This document shows, in pieces, positions 17,660 to 27,673 of a DNA stretch of 64,000 nt (positions within the stretch are counted from its first letter, which is position 1; each line of letters opens with the position of its first letter). This stretch comes from Rhizobium sp. CC-YZS058 (GTDB lineage: Bacteria; Pseudomonadota; Alphaproteobacteria; Rhizobiales; Rhizobiaceae), in contig NZ_JAYESJ010000001.1 of NCBI RefSeq assembly GCF_034720595.1, positions 3,957,501 through 4,021,500 of the forward strand, in the 5' to 3' direction. The position numbers were made by a program, and so were the translations under genes. The notes under the pieces are model-generated. The model did not search any database. It had not been told where the DNA came from and saw nothing but the letters and a program-made list of their open reading frames with translations.

Positions 17660-18403
17660 ATGATCCTTTTTCCTGCCATCGACCTGAAGGACGGGCAGTG
17701 CGTGCGGTTGAAGCTCGGCGATATGGCAGCCGCGACCGTCTATAATCCCGATCCCGCCGATCAGGCTCGCGCCTTCGAGGATCAGGGATTCTCCTGGCTG
17801 CATGTCGTGGACCTGAATGGCGCCTTTGCCGGCGAAAGCGTCAATGGCGCGGCCGTGGAAGCGATCCTGGCGGCGACACGCAATCCGGTGCAGCTCGGCG
17901 GCGGCATCCGCTCGCTCGACCATATCGAGTCCTGGCTCGCCAAGGGGCTCGCCCGCGTGATCCTCGGCACGGTTGCGGTGCGCGATCCGGCGCTGGTCAT
18001 CGAGGCCTGCCGCCTTTTTCCCGGCAAGGTGGCTGTCGGTATCGACGCCAAGGGCGGCAAGGTCGCCGTCGAAGGCTGGGCGGAAGCCTCCGAGCTTGGC
18101 GTGATCGAGCTTGCCCAGCGGTTCGAGGGAGCCGGCGTGGCCGCCATTATCTACACCGATATCGACAGGGACGGCATTCTGGCCGGGATCAACTGGGACT
18201 CGACGCTGGCGCTGGCAAACGCCGTGTCGATCCCGGTCATCGCCTCGGGCGGCCTCGCCTCCATGGAGGATATTCGCCGCCTCGCCGATCCGGCCATGGC
18301 CCGGCTTGAAGGCGCGATTTCGGGTCGGGCGCTTTATGATGGACGGATCGACCCGCGCGAAGCGCTCGCCCTCCTGAACGCTGCGAAAGGAGCGGCCGCA
18401 TGA
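17660..18403 (+). CDS. hisA: ProFAR isomerase
   Basis: The (beta/alpha)8 isomerase of histidine synthesis, 247 residues, converting ProFAR to PRFAR. The N-terminal catalytic Asp is in [14 protein letters not shown], the second catalytic Asp in [10 protein letters not shown]. Phosphate-binding glycines are in GGGIRS and ASGG. The ATG at 17660 is one base past the hisH stop. The gene ends in an ATGA overlap with hisF. Confidence 0.96.
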   Translation: MILFPAIDLKDGQCVRLKLGDMAAATVYNPDPADQARAFEDQGFSWLHVVDLNGAFAGESVNGAAVEAILAATRNPVQLGGGIRSLDHIESWLAKGLARVILGTVAVRDPALVIEACRLFPGKVAVGIDAKGGKVAVEGWAEASELGVIELAQRFEGAGVAAIIYTDIDRDGILAGINWDSTLALANAVSIPVIASGGLASMEDIRRLADPAMARLEGAISGRALYDGRIDPREALALLNAAKGAAA

Positions 18404-19176
18404 GCCTGAAGGCACGCGTCATTCCCTGCCTGGACGTCAAGGACGGACGGGTGGTCAAGGGTGTCAGCTTCGTCGACCTGATCGACGCCGGCGACCCCGT
18501 CGAATCCGCCAAGGCCTACGATGCCGCCGGCGCCGACGAGCTCTGCTTTCTCGACATCACCGCCTCCTCCGACGAGCGTGATACGATTGTCGAGGTGGTG
18601 GCGCGCACGGCCGATCATTGTTTCATGCCGCTGACCGTCGGCGGCGGCGTGCGGGCTATCGCAGACATCCGCCGGCTGCTGCTGGCCGGCGCCGACAAGG
18701 TGTCGATCAACTCGGCCGCCGTACGGGATCCCGAATTCGTGGCGCGGGCGGCCGACAAATTCGGCAACCAGTGCATCGTCGTCTCGATCGACGCCAAACA
18801 GGTCTCATCGGCCGGCGAAACGCCACGCTGGGAACTCTTTACCCATGGCGGGAGGACTGCCACAGGCATCGACGCCCTGAGCTTTGCCGAACAGATGGTG
18901 GAGCGCGGAGCGGGCGAACTGCTGGTGACCTCGATGGACCGGGACGGCCGCAAGAGCGGTTACGACCTTGCGCTCACCCGGGCGATTGCCGATCGGGTCC
19001 CGGTGCCGGTCATCGCCTCTGGCGGCGTCGGCACGCTGGATCACCTGGTGGAAGGCATTCGCGACGGCCATGCGACAGCCGTTCTCGCAGCCTCGATCTT
19101 CCATTTCGGGACGCACAGCATTGGCGAGGCCAAGCGCTACATGGCCGACAACGGCATCGCCATGCGGCTGGACTGA
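18400..19176 (+). CDS. hisF: Imidazole glycerol phosphate synthase, cyclase subunit
   Basis: A 258-residue (beta/alpha)8 cyclase that uses ammonia from HisH to make imidazole glycerol phosphate and AICAR. The catalytic Asp residues are in [14 protein letters not shown] and in [13 protein letters not shown]. The GGGVR and ASGGVG phosphate sites are intact. Its ATG overlaps the hisA stop by four bases. Length is standard. Confidence 0.97.
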   Translation: MSLKARVIPCLDVKDGRVVKGVSFVDLIDAGDPVESAKAYDAAGADELCFLDITASSDERDTIVEVVARTADHCFMPLTVGGGVRAIADIRRLLLAGADKVSINSAAVRDPEFVARAADKFGNQCIVVSIDAKQVSSAGETPRWELFTHGGRTATGIDALSFAEQMVERGAGELLVTSMDRDGRKSGYDLALTRAIADRVPVPVIASGGVGTLDHLVEGIRDGHATAVLAASIFHFGTHSIGEAKRYMADNGIAMRLD

Positions 19177-19223
19177 GCGCCATCCCTTCTGGCCAAGGCC
19201 TGGCGGACATGAGGACGCAGAGC

Positions 19224-19547
19224 ATGACAGACTTTACCCTGACCGATCTCGAAACCATCGTGGCACGCCGCGCCGGGGTCTCGCCGGAGGAATCCTGGAC
19301 CGCCAAGCTGGTCGCCAAGGGTCAATCCCGGGCGGCCAAGAAGCTGGGAGAGGAAGCGGTGGAAACGGTCATTGCCGCCATCGAGGGTGACCGGAGTGCG
19401 CTGATTTCGGAAAGCGCGGACCTGCTCTATCATCTGATGGTCGTATTGAAAATCGCCGGCATTCCGTTAGAGGATGTCATGCGGGAACTGGAAGGCCGCA
19501 CGGCCCAATCGGGCCTGAGCGAAAAGGCGAACCGGCAGGGTTCATGA
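19224..19547 (+). CDS. hisE: Phosphoribosyl-ATP pyrophosphatase
   Basis: A 107-residue all-alpha MazG-like hydrolase that removes pyrophosphate from phosphoribosyl-ATP, the second step of histidine synthesis. The metal-binding helices are [13 protein letters not shown] and [13 protein letters not shown]. The ATG at 19224 is preferred over one at 19209 because GAGG sits at the right distance before it. The stop overlaps the coaA ATG by four bases, so the two are translated together. Confidence 0.94.
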   Translation: MTDFTLTDLETIVARRAGVSPEESWTAKLVAKGQSRAAKKLGEEAVETVIAAIEGDRSALISESADLLYHLMVVLKIAGIPLEDVMRELEGRTAQSGLSEKANRQGS

Positions 19548-20575
19548 CGATTGCGGCCAAGGATATTCCCGGCTTGACGGGCATGATGGGTGAAAGAACC
19601 GGGCTGCCACATGGCCTGGAGACCGGCGCCGACGGGCGCGCCCCGGCGCCCTACCACTTCTTCTCGGCCGAGCAATGGTCGCACTTCCGCGCCGATACGC
19701 CGCTGACGCTGACCGCCGACGAGGTGCATCGCCTCCGCTCGCTCAATGATCCCATTGATCTCGACGAGGTGCGCCGGATCTACCTGTCGCTGTCCCGGCT
19801 GCTTTCGGCCCATGTGGAATCCTCGCAGCTTCTGTTCGAGCAGCGCAAGCGGTTTCTCAGCATGTCGGGCGAGACCAAAACCCCCTTCGTCATCGGCATC
19901 GCCGGCTCGGTGGCGGTCGGCAAATCGACGACCGCACGTATTCTGGCCGAGCTTCTCTCGCGTTGGCCCTCGAGCCCCAAGGTCGATCTCGTCACAACCG
20001 ACGGCTTCCTCTTTCCCAACGCGATTCTGCAGCGCGAGCAGATGATGGACCGCAAGGGCTTTCCCGAAAGCTACGACACCGGCGCCCTGCTACGTTTCCT
20101 CTCGGCCATCAAGGCCGGGCATCCGAATGTCCAGGCGCCGACCTATTCGCATCTCGTCTATGACGTGGTGCCTGATCAGTTCCAGACCGTCGATCGGCCG
20201 GATATCCTGATCTTCGAAGGCATCAATGTCCTGCAATCGCGCCATCTCCCGGCCGATGGCAAGATCGTGCCGATGGTGTCGGACTTCTTCGACTTTTCGA
20301 TCTATATCGACGCCGACGAAGCGCTGATCCATTCCTGGTATGTCAACCGCTTCATGCGGCTGCGCCAGACCGCCTTCAAGGATCCGGACTCCTACTTCAA
20401 GCGCTATGCGCAGGCGGGTGAGGCGGAAGCGCTGGCGATCGCCGAAGGGCTATGGTCGACCATCAATCTGAAGAACCTGCGGCAGAACATCCTGCCGACC
20501 CGCCCGCGCGCCGATCTGATCCTGCGCAAGGGTCGCAACCACCTGATCGAAACGGTGGCGCTGCGCAAGCTGTGA
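19544..20575 (+). CDS. coaA: Type I pantothenate kinase
   Basis: A 343-residue type I (CoaA) pantothenate kinase of the P-loop kinase superfamily, catalysing the first committed step of coenzyme A synthesis. The P-loop is [18 protein letters not shown] and KGFPESYD follow, and EGINVLQ is the family motif after the Walker B region. The N-terminus is about 20 residues longer than E. coli CoaA. It is the last gene of the his run (ATGA overlap with hisE) and is convergent with alkB, 10 bases away. Confidence 0.95.
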   Translation: MTIAAKDIPGLTGMMGERTGLPHGLETGADGRAPAPYHFFSAEQWSHFRADTPLTLTADEVHRLRSLNDPIDLDEVRRIYLSLSRLLSAHVESSQLLFEQRKRFLSMSGETKTPFVIGIAGSVAVGKSTTARILAELLSRWPSSPKVDLVTTDGFLFPNAILQREQMMDRKGFPESYDTGALLRFLSAIKAGHPNVQAPTYSHLVYDVVPDQFQTVDRPDILIFEGINVLQSRHLPADGKIVPMVSDFFDFSIYIDADEALIHSWYVNRFMRLRQTAFKDPDSYFKRYAQAGEAEALAIAEGLWSTINLKNLRQNILPTRPRADLILRKGRNHLIETVALRKL

Positions 20576-20585
20576 GCCGGAAGGC

Positions 20586-21197
20586 CTAGATGGTCACGCG
20601 TCGCAGGGTCAGGTTGATGCGACCACCGTTCTTGAGCAGCGTCGAGGTGGCTGGGTAGATCCGGTCGACCCCGTGAAAGGCCATGCGGCTATCGCCGCCA
20701 AGAACGACGACGTCGCCGCTCGCCAGTTTCAGCGACAGGGTGCGGTCCTTGCGGTCCTGTCCGCCAAGACGGAAGAGGCAGGTGTTGCCGAGCGACAGCG
20801 AGAGAACCGGTGTTTCGTGATCCGCCTCGTCCTTGTCCTGGTGCAGGCCCATCCGTGCTGTATCGCTGTAGAAATTGACGAGGCAGGCTTCGGGTGGCTT
20901 CGAGGTGGCGAGCAGGCTCTGCCAGAGAGCCAGGAGAGATGGCGGGATCGGCGGCCAGGCCGCGCCGGTGACCGGGTGGGTCGGCTGGTAGCGATAGCCC
21001 TGCGTGCGGTCCGTGACCCAGCCGAGCGCGCCGCAATTGGTCATGCGCACGGAGAGCGGCTGGCCGGTTCGTGGCATTTCCGGCGTGTAGAGTGGCGCGG
21101 CGGCAACGACGGCACGGATCTCCTCCACCAGAGCCTCCTGGGCGGCGCGATCGAGAAAGCCGGGCAGATGGCGGAAGCCCTTGGGCAGCACCTGCAT
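20586..21197 (-). CDS. alkB: AlkB-type DNA dioxygenase
   Basis: A 203-residue Fe(II)/2-oxoglutarate oxygenase that reverses N-alkyl damage in nucleic acids. The metal ligands are His119 and Asp121 (LHQDKDE) and His175 (RMAFHGVDR); 2-oxoglutarate-binding arginines are in GGRINLTLRR. NFY near 108-110 and the RMTNCG nucleotide-recognition region are as in E. coli AlkB. The gene starts 3 bases after the arfB stop, so both probably share a transcript. No ada gene is nearby. Confidence 0.93.
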   Translation of the reverse strand: MQVLPKGFRHLPGFLDRAAQEALVEEIRAVVAAAPLYTPEMPRTGQPLSVRMTNCGALGWVTDRTQGYRYQPTHPVTGAAWPPIPPSLLALWQSLLATSKPPEACLVNFYSDTARMGLHQDKDEADHETPVLSLSLGNTCLFRLGGQDRKDRTLSLKLASGDVVVLGGDSRMAFHGVDRIYPATSTLLKNGGRINLTLRRVTI

Positions 21198-21200
21198 CCC

Positions 21201-21635
21201 CTAGTCTCCCTCCGGCCGGCCGCGCATGCGCTTGATCGCGCCGCGCCCGCTTTTCTCTTTCAGGCGGCGCTCGACGGAGCCGCGGGTCGGCTTGGTCTTC
21301 CGCCGCGGCGGCGGTGGCGGAAGTGCGGCTTCGAGGATCAGGGCTTTCAGCCGTTCGCGCGCATCCTCGCGGTTGCGCTCCTGGCTGCGGAAGCGGCTCG
21401 CCTCGATCATCAGCACGCCCTCCTTCGAGACCTTCCTGCCGGCCAAGCGGATGGCCGCGTCGCGGATACGCTCGGGCAGCGAGGGCGATGTGGCGATGGG
21501 AAAGAAGAGCTGGACGGCGGTGGCGACCTTGTTGACGTTCTGCCCGCCCGGACCGCCGGCAAGCACGAACTGCTCGGTCAGCTCCCAGCCGGCAATCACG
21601 ATCCGATCATTGATGGGGAGGGGGTCGCTTGCCAT
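21201..21635 (-). CDS. arfB: Peptidyl-tRNA hydrolase ArfB (YaeJ)
   Basis: A 144-residue ribosome-rescue factor. The catalytic GGQ tripeptide is in LAGGPGGQNVNK at residues 30-32. The C-terminus is a Lys/Arg-rich tail (RRKTKPTRGSVERRLKEK) that in ArfB enters the empty mRNA channel of stalled ribosomes. The ATG at 21635 is chosen because AAAGG is well placed; an ATG at 21656 would add seven residues. It is likely cotranscribed with alkB, downstream of pckA on the same strand. Confidence 0.92.
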   Translation of the reverse strand: MASDPLPINDRIVIAGWELTEQFVLAGGPGGQNVNKVATAVQLFFPIATSPSLPERIRDAAIRLAGRKVSKEGVLMIEASRFRSQERNREDARERLKALILEAALPPPPPRRKTKPTRGSVERRLKEKSGRGAIKRMRGRPEGD

Positions 21636-21760
21636 GGTCGGACTGCCTTTCGTCACCGTCTATCCCATGGGGAGACGGCCAAGGGCAAGATGCCGCCGGA
21701 CGACAGGACCGGGCCGCAGACGCCCGCGGCCGGGCTGAACGGCGGTCGGCGACCCGGCGC

Positions 21761-23371
<1,611 letters not shown>

Positions 23372-23690
23372 GCGCTGCCGTCCCTTTCCGTCCCTGCCGT
23401 TGTTTGGCAAGCCGACCATGACAGCAGTTTCGAGAAACCACAAGCAGCGAATCTTTAAAAGCACAATGATATCAGTGTATTAATCGATTTAAACAAAAAC
23501 TTTCTTTTCTAAATCGTTTTAATTGGCCTTTTGAGCTGGTGCTTTTTGCCCTTCACGGCGCAGACAGGACTCGTGCAGCGCGGCGTCGATTTCGCTTCGC
23601 CACAATTTGTTCCACCTTTATACTCCAGAACGCGCCCGGTTCGGCAGGTCCTCATGCCACCCATTGCCTTGAGGTCGGAGGCGCAAGCGA
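23372..23690. promoter_or_regulatory. Divergent pckA / chvI control region
   Basis: This 319-base gap has no credible gene. Its centre (23450-23525) is strongly A+T-rich. It contains an inverted repeat with arms CGATTTA (23485-23491) and TAAATCG (23510-23516), extended by matching flanking bases at 23482-23483 and 23518-23519. The arms are separated by 18 bases. It presumably holds promoters for both genes; no known operator could be assigned. Confidence 0.5.
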
Positions 23691-24440
23691 ATGACGGAGC
23701 GAATGACGATGCAGACGATTGCCCTTGTAGACGACGACCGCAACATCCTGACCTCGGTCTCGATTGCGCTGGAGGCGGAAGGCTACAAGGTCGAAACCTA
23801 CACCGATGGCGCCTCCGCACTGGACGGATTGCTGGCACGCCCGCCGCAGCTTGCCATCTTCGATATCAAGATGCCGCGCATGGATGGCATGGAGCTGCTG
23901 CGCCGCCTGCGGCAGAAGTCCGACATCCCCGTCATCTTCCTCACGTCCAAGGATGAAGAGATCGACGAGCTGTTCGGCTTGAAGATGGGTGCCGATGACT
24001 TCATCACCAAGCCTTTCTCCCAGCGACTGCTGGTCGAGCGGGTCAAGGCGATCCTGCGCCGCTCCGCCAATCGCGAGGCCGCGGCCCAGGCCAGTGCCTC
24101 AGGCGCACCCAAGACCAAGGACGATGTGCAGGCCCGTTCGCTGGAACGCGGCCAGCTGGCCATGGACCAGGAGCGCCACACCTGCACCTGGAAGAACGAG
24201 CCGGTGACGCTGACCGTCACCGAGTTCCTCATCCTTCATTCGCTGGCCCAGCGCCCGGGCGTGGTCAAGAGCCGCGATGCGCTGATGGATGCCGCCTATG
24301 ATGAACAGGTCTATGTGGACGACCGCACCATCGACAGCCACATCAAGCGGCTGCGCAAGAAGTTCAAGATGGTGGACAACGACTTCGACATGATCGAAAC
24401 GCTTTATGGCGTGGGCTATCGCTTCCGCGAAACAGCGTGA
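23691..24440 (+). CDS. chvI: Response regulator ChvI
   Basis: An OmpR-type regulator of 249 residues. The receiver has the acidic pair DDD at 14-16, phospho-accepting Asp at 58 ([11 protein letters not shown]) and Lys at 107 (FITKPFS). The winged helix-turn-helix ends with [13 protein letters not shown] and GVGYRF. ChvI with ChvG controls acid response, exopolysaccharide, motility and host interaction in Agrobacterium and Sinorhizobium (ExoS-ChvI). GGAGG is 9 bases before the ATG at 23691; in-frame ATGs at 23703 and 23709 are alternatives. chvG follows after 19 bases. Confidence 0.95.
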   Translation: MTERMTMQTIALVDDDRNILTSVSIALEAEGYKVETYTDGASALDGLLARPPQLAIFDIKMPRMDGMELLRRLRQKSDIPVIFLTSKDEEIDELFGLKMGADDFITKPFSQRLLVERVKAILRRSANREAAAQASASGAPKTKDDVQARSLERGQLAMDQERHTCTWKNEPVTLTVTEFLILHSLAQRPGVVKSRDALMDAAYDEQVYVDDRTIDSHIKRLRKKFKMVDNDFDMIETLYGVGYRFRETA

Positions 24441-24459
24441 AGCCACGGACCGGACGGGC

Positions 24460-26238
24460 GTGATCGACAGATCAGGACAGAGCGACGCCGAAGACAACGA
24501 AGGGCGTGTGGCCGGCGGCCGGCGGTGGGTGCATCCGTTCACCATCATCCGGCGCCTGTTCGGCAATGCCGTGTTTTCGAGCCTGACGCGGCGCATCCTG
24601 TTTTTCAACCTGGTCGCGCTGGTCGTTCTGGTCGGCGGCATCATGTACCTCAACCAGTTCCGCGAGGGGCTGATCGATGCCCGTGTCGAGAGCCTTCTGA
24701 CCCAGGGTGAAATTATCGCAGGCGCGATTGCGGCCTCCGCCTCGGTCGATACCAACTCCATCACCATCGACCCGGAGAAGCTGCTCGAGCTGCAGGCCGG
24801 CCAGAGCATCACGCCGTTGCCGCGCGACGAGGATCTCGAATTCCCGATCACCCAGGAGCGGGTGGCCCCCGTTCTGCGGCGGCTGATCTCGCCCACACGC
24901 ACCCGCGCCCGCCTCTTCGATGCCGATGCCGATCTGCTGCTCGATTCCCGCCATCTTTATACCGGCGGCCAGGTGCTGCGCTTCGATCTTCCGCCGATCG
25001 AGCCGGACGACCCGTCGATGACCAACCGGGTTGCGACCTGGTTCAATCGCATGCTGCAGCCAAGCAATCTCCCGCTTTACAAGGAGCCGCCGGGCGGCAA
25101 CGGCTCGATCTATCCGGAGGTGATGAATGCGCTGACCGGCGTGCGCGGCGCCGTGGTGCGCGTGACCGAACAGGGCGAGCTGATCGTCTCCGTCGCCGTT
25201 CCCGTGCAGCGTTTCCGCGCCGTGCTCGGCGTGCTGCTGCTCTCCACCCAGGCCGGCGATATCGACAAGATCGTCCATGCCGAGCGCCTGGCGATCATTC
25301 GTGTCTTCGGGGTGGCCGCGCTGGTCAACGTCATCCTGTCGCTGCTTCTTTCCAGCACCATCGCCAATCCGCTGCGCCGGCTTTCCGCCGCGGCCATCCG
25401 CGTGCGCCGCGGCGGTGCGAAGGAGCGGGAGGAAATCCCCGATTTCTCCTCCCGTCAGGACGAGATCGGCAACCTGTCCGTTGCCCTTCGCGAAATGACC
25501 GGTGCGCTTTACGACCGGATCGCCGCGATCGAGAATTTTGCCGCCGATGTCAGCCACGAGCTGAAGAATCCGCTGACCTCGCTGCGCAGCGCGGTCGAGA
25601 CCCTGCCGCTTGCCCGCACCGAGGAGTCCAAGCAGCGGCTGCTCGACGTCATCCAGCATGATGTGCGCCGACTGGACCGGCTGATCAGCGATATCTCGGA
25701 TGCCTCGCGGCTCGATGCCGAACTGGCCCGTAGCGACGCGCAGGTGGTCGATCTCGAAAAGCTGCTCGGCGACCTCGTTGAAATCTCCCGCCAGATCCGC
25801 AACAAGAAGAAGTCCGTTCTCCTGAATTTCGTGGTCGATCGGAAGGATCCGAAGACGCGTTTCGACGTGAACGGCTATGAGCTGCGGATCGGCCAGATCA
25901 TCACCAACCTGATCGAGAATGCCCGCTCCTTCGTTCCGGAAGACGGCGGGCGCATTGTGGTCCGGCTGACGCGGCGCAAGCACAGCTGCCTGGTCTTCGT
26001 CGAAGACAATGGCCCCGGGATCCAGGCCGAAGACATCGACCGGATCTTCGAACGCTTCTACACCGACCGGCCGGAGGGCGAGGATTTCGGTCAGAATTCC
26101 GGTCTCGGTCTGTCGATCTCGCGCCAGATCGCCGAAGCCCATGGCGGCACGCTGAAGGCCGAGAACATGACCGACAAGGACGGCGGCATCAGTGGTGCGC
26201 GCTTCATCCTGTCCCTGCCGGTCGAGACGGCGGCGTGA
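24460..26238 (+). CDS. chvG: Sensor histidine kinase ChvG (ExoS)
   Basis: A 592-residue membrane kinase starting at GTG 24460. Two transmembrane helices (about 47-64 and 280-300) bracket a periplasmic domain, followed by HAMP. The H-box is AADVSHELKNPLTSLRS with His at about 366. ATP-binding boxes NLIENARSF, EDNGPGI and GLGLSISRQI are intact. In Agrobacterium and Sinorhizobium the periplasmic domain is held inactive by ExoR; exoR is not in this window. The stop overlaps the hprK GTG by four bases, tying the sensor to the PTS-like genes. Confidence 0.95.
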   Translation: MIDRSGQSDAEDNEGRVAGGRRWVHPFTIIRRLFGNAVFSSLTRRILFFNLVALVVLVGGIMYLNQFREGLIDARVESLLTQGEIIAGAIAASASVDTNSITIDPEKLLELQAGQSITPLPRDEDLEFPITQERVAPVLRRLISPTRTRARLFDADADLLLDSRHLYTGGQVLRFDLPPIEPDDPSMTNRVATWFNRMLQPSNLPLYKEPPGGNGSIYPEVMNALTGVRGAVVRVTEQGELIVSVAVPVQRFRAVLGVLLLSTQAGDIDKIVHAERLAIIRVFGVAALVNVILSLLLSSTIANPLRRLSAAAIRVRRGGAKEREEIPDFSSRQDEIGNLSVALREMTGALYDRIAAIENFAADVSHELKNPLTSLRSAVETLPLARTEESKQRLLDVIQHDVRRLDRLISDISDASRLDAELARSDAQVVDLEKLLGDLVEISRQIRNKKKSVLLNFVVDRKDPKTRFDVNGYELRIGQIITNLIENARSFVPEDGGRIVVRLTRRKHSCLVFVEDNGPGIQAEDIDRIFERFYTDRPEGEDFGQNSGLGLSISRQIAEAHGGTLKAENMTDKDGGISGARFILSLPVETAA

Positions 26239-26687
26239 CCGCGCCCACCATTCATGCAACCGCCATCGTCATCGGGACGACCGGTGTTCTTTTCGTCGGC
26301 GCGTCGGGAAGCGGCAAAAGCAGCACGGCGCTCGCCTGCATCTGCGCCGCCCGGCAGCGCGGGCTCTTCGCGTCCCTGGTCGCCGATGACCGCGTGGTCG
26401 TGACACGGGCGGGCAGCAGCCTGATTGCCCGAGCGCCACACGCGATCAAGGGCCTTGCGGAGCTGCGCGGTTTTGGCATCATTCCCGTCACGCCGCTTGC
26501 CGCGGCCCGGCTTTCCCTTGCCATCCGCCCTCTCTTGCCGCCCTTCGGCGAACGGATGGCGCCTGAGGAGGAAGTGTTTCCGGTCGCCGGAGCGAGCCTG
26601 CCGCTTGCGGTTCTGCCGCTGCTCCACGGGGTAGAACCCCTGGATCTCCTGCTTGCGATCATGCCGCTGAAATGCTCCGAAAGCTGA
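26235..26687 (+). CDS. hprK: HPr kinase/phosphorylase, short alphaproteobacterial form
   Basis: A 150-residue protein equal to only the C-terminal catalytic half of Firmicute HprK (about 310 residues). The P-loop GASGSGKSS is at 22-30. The segment KGLAELRGFGIIPV corresponds to the HprK/P signature around the catalytic base region, although only part of it is present. The family phosphorylates HPr on a serine and reverses the reaction. It starts at a GTG that overlaps the chvG stop. Its presumed substrate, HPr, is encoded two genes downstream. Confidence 0.9.
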   Translation: MTAPTIHATAIVIGTTGVLFVGASGSGKSSTALACICAARQRGLFASLVADDRVVVTRAGSSLIARAPHAIKGLAELRGFGIIPVTPLAAARLSLAIRPLLPPFGERMAPEEEVFPVAGASLPLAVLPLLHGVEPLDLLLAIMPLKCSES

Positions 26688-26847
26688 TCACAGCTGCCTG
26701 GATTTTGCTCAATCCGCCGTGTATTTGGGATTTTTAACTTGCGCTTGCGCGTTTCCTCGCCAAGATGGCCGCCCCGACGGTGGACGAAATTGCTGCGTTG
26801 CGGTATTCGGTCAGGCGGTCTGGAAATGGGATTGGAGCAGGAACATC

Positions 26848-27249
26848 ATGATCGGACTTGTGCTTGTCACGCACGGCAAGCTCGCTGACGAGTTTCGGCT
26901 CGCGCTCGAACATGTGGTCGGGCCGCAGAAGTTCATCGAAACCGTCTGCATCGGTCCGGAGGACGACATGGACCAGCGCCGCCAGGATATTCTGGAGGCC
27001 GTGCTGGCCGCCAATGAGGGCAGCGGCGTCATCATCCTCACCGATATGTTCGGCGGCACGCCGTCCAATCTCGCCATTTCCGTCATGCAGAGCGGCACGG
27101 TCGAAGTGATTGCCGGCGTCAATCTGCCCATGCTGATCAAGCTCGCCGGCGTGCGGGGCGAAAGCGACATGGACAAGGCGCTCGCCGAAGCCTCCGAAGC
27201 GGGGCGAAAATACATCAACGTCGCCAGCCGCGTTCTCAGCGGCAAGTAA
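26848..27249 (+). CDS. PTS EIIA component, mannose type
   Basis: A 133-residue EIIA-Man domain protein. The phospho-accepting His is residue 9 in VLVTHGKLA; the dimer region TDMFGGTPSNLA is typical. There is no EIIB, EIIC or EIID gene here, so the protein is likely to work in regulation rather than sugar uptake, receiving phosphate from HPr. GGAGCAGGAA precedes the ATG at 26848. A 160-base gap separates it from hprK, and HPr follows 11 bases later. Often called manX or EIIA-Ntr-linked component in rhizobia. Confidence 0.92.
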   Translation: MIGLVLVTHGKLADEFRLALEHVVGPQKFIETVCIGPEDDMDQRRQDILEAVLAANEGSGVIILTDMFGGTPSNLAISVMQSGTVEVIAGVNLPMLIKLAGVRGESDMDKALAEASEAGRKYINVASRVLSGK

Positions 27250-27260
27250 AGCAAAGCTTC

Positions 27261-27533
27261 ATGAGCGTTTCGCGCGAACTCCAGATCATCAACAAGCGCG
27301 GTCTGCATGCCCGCGCTTCAGCCAAATTCGTCCAGACCGTGGATGGCTTCGATGCCGAAGTGTCGGTGACGAAGGATGGCATGACCGTCGGCGGGCTGTC
27401 GATCATGGGTTTGATGATGCTCGCGGCCAGTACCGGCAGTTCCATCTCCGTCACGTGCTCTGGCCGGCAGGCCGAAGAAGCGCTCGACGCGCTCGACGCC
27501 CTCGTGCGCGACCGGTTCGGCGAAGAGATGTGA
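27261..27533 (+). CDS. ptsH: Phosphocarrier protein HPr
   Basis: A 90-residue HPr. The EI-dependent His is residue 16 in NKRGLHARASAK; the regulatory Ser is residue 47 in GGLSIMGLMMLAA, the site recognised by HprK. Both residues are kept, so the protein can in principle be phosphorylated on either. It completes the chvI-chvG-hprK-EIIA-HPr run. EI (ptsP) is not in the window. Confidence 0.94.
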   Translation: MSVSRELQIINKRGLHARASAKFVQTVDGFDAEVSVTKDGMTVGGLSIMGLMMLAASTGSSISVTCSGRQAEEALDALDALVRDRFGEEM

Positions 27534-27542
27534 TCGCATAAA

Positions 27543-27564
27543 CATATAAAGACCTCTTTATGTG
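27543..27564. promoter_or_regulatory. Palindromic operator candidate before ahcY
   Basis: The sequence ATAAAGA-CC-TCTTTAT (27546-27561) is a perfect dyad with a two-base centre, and two of the next three flanking pairs also match (CAT against GTG). It lies about 110 bases before ahcY. The shape and context recall the operators of ArsR-type regulators of the methionine/SAM cycle (SamR/SahR) described in Alphaproteobacteria. The assignment to that regulator is from memory and inference; the palindrome is directly seen. Confidence 0.6.
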
Positions 27565-27608
27565 CTGATTGCCAGCGGCGGCGGGATCTGCTAGAAGACC
27601 CCGATCGT

Positions 27609-27650
27609 CGCAACCTGTCCGGTTGCGGCCGCGCCGCCCGGTTTGCGGCC
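27609..27650 (+). other. Structured leader of ahcY: two hairpins
   Basis: A stem CGCAACC / GGTTGCG with a five-base loop (27609-27627) is followed by, and slightly overlaps, a second stem GGCCGC / GCGGCC (27627-27632 with 27645-27650). The block GGTTGCGGCCGCGCC is nearly repeated as GGTTTGCGGCCGCGCC 19 bases further on. The repeat allows alternative pairings. It does not match a riboswitch that I recognise. Confidence 0.35.
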
Positions 27651-27673
27651 GCGCCACTCTCAGCGGAGACTCC

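Noticed and set aside
24472..26259. A 595-codon frame opposite chvG
   Set aside because: Antisense to a complete sensor kinase with all motifs; no homology; composition typical of a codon-position shadow.
27540..27673. SAH or SAM-II riboswitch before ahcY
   Set aside because: The hairpins do not reproduce the core of either class as I know it, so only a generic structured leader and an operator candidate are reported.
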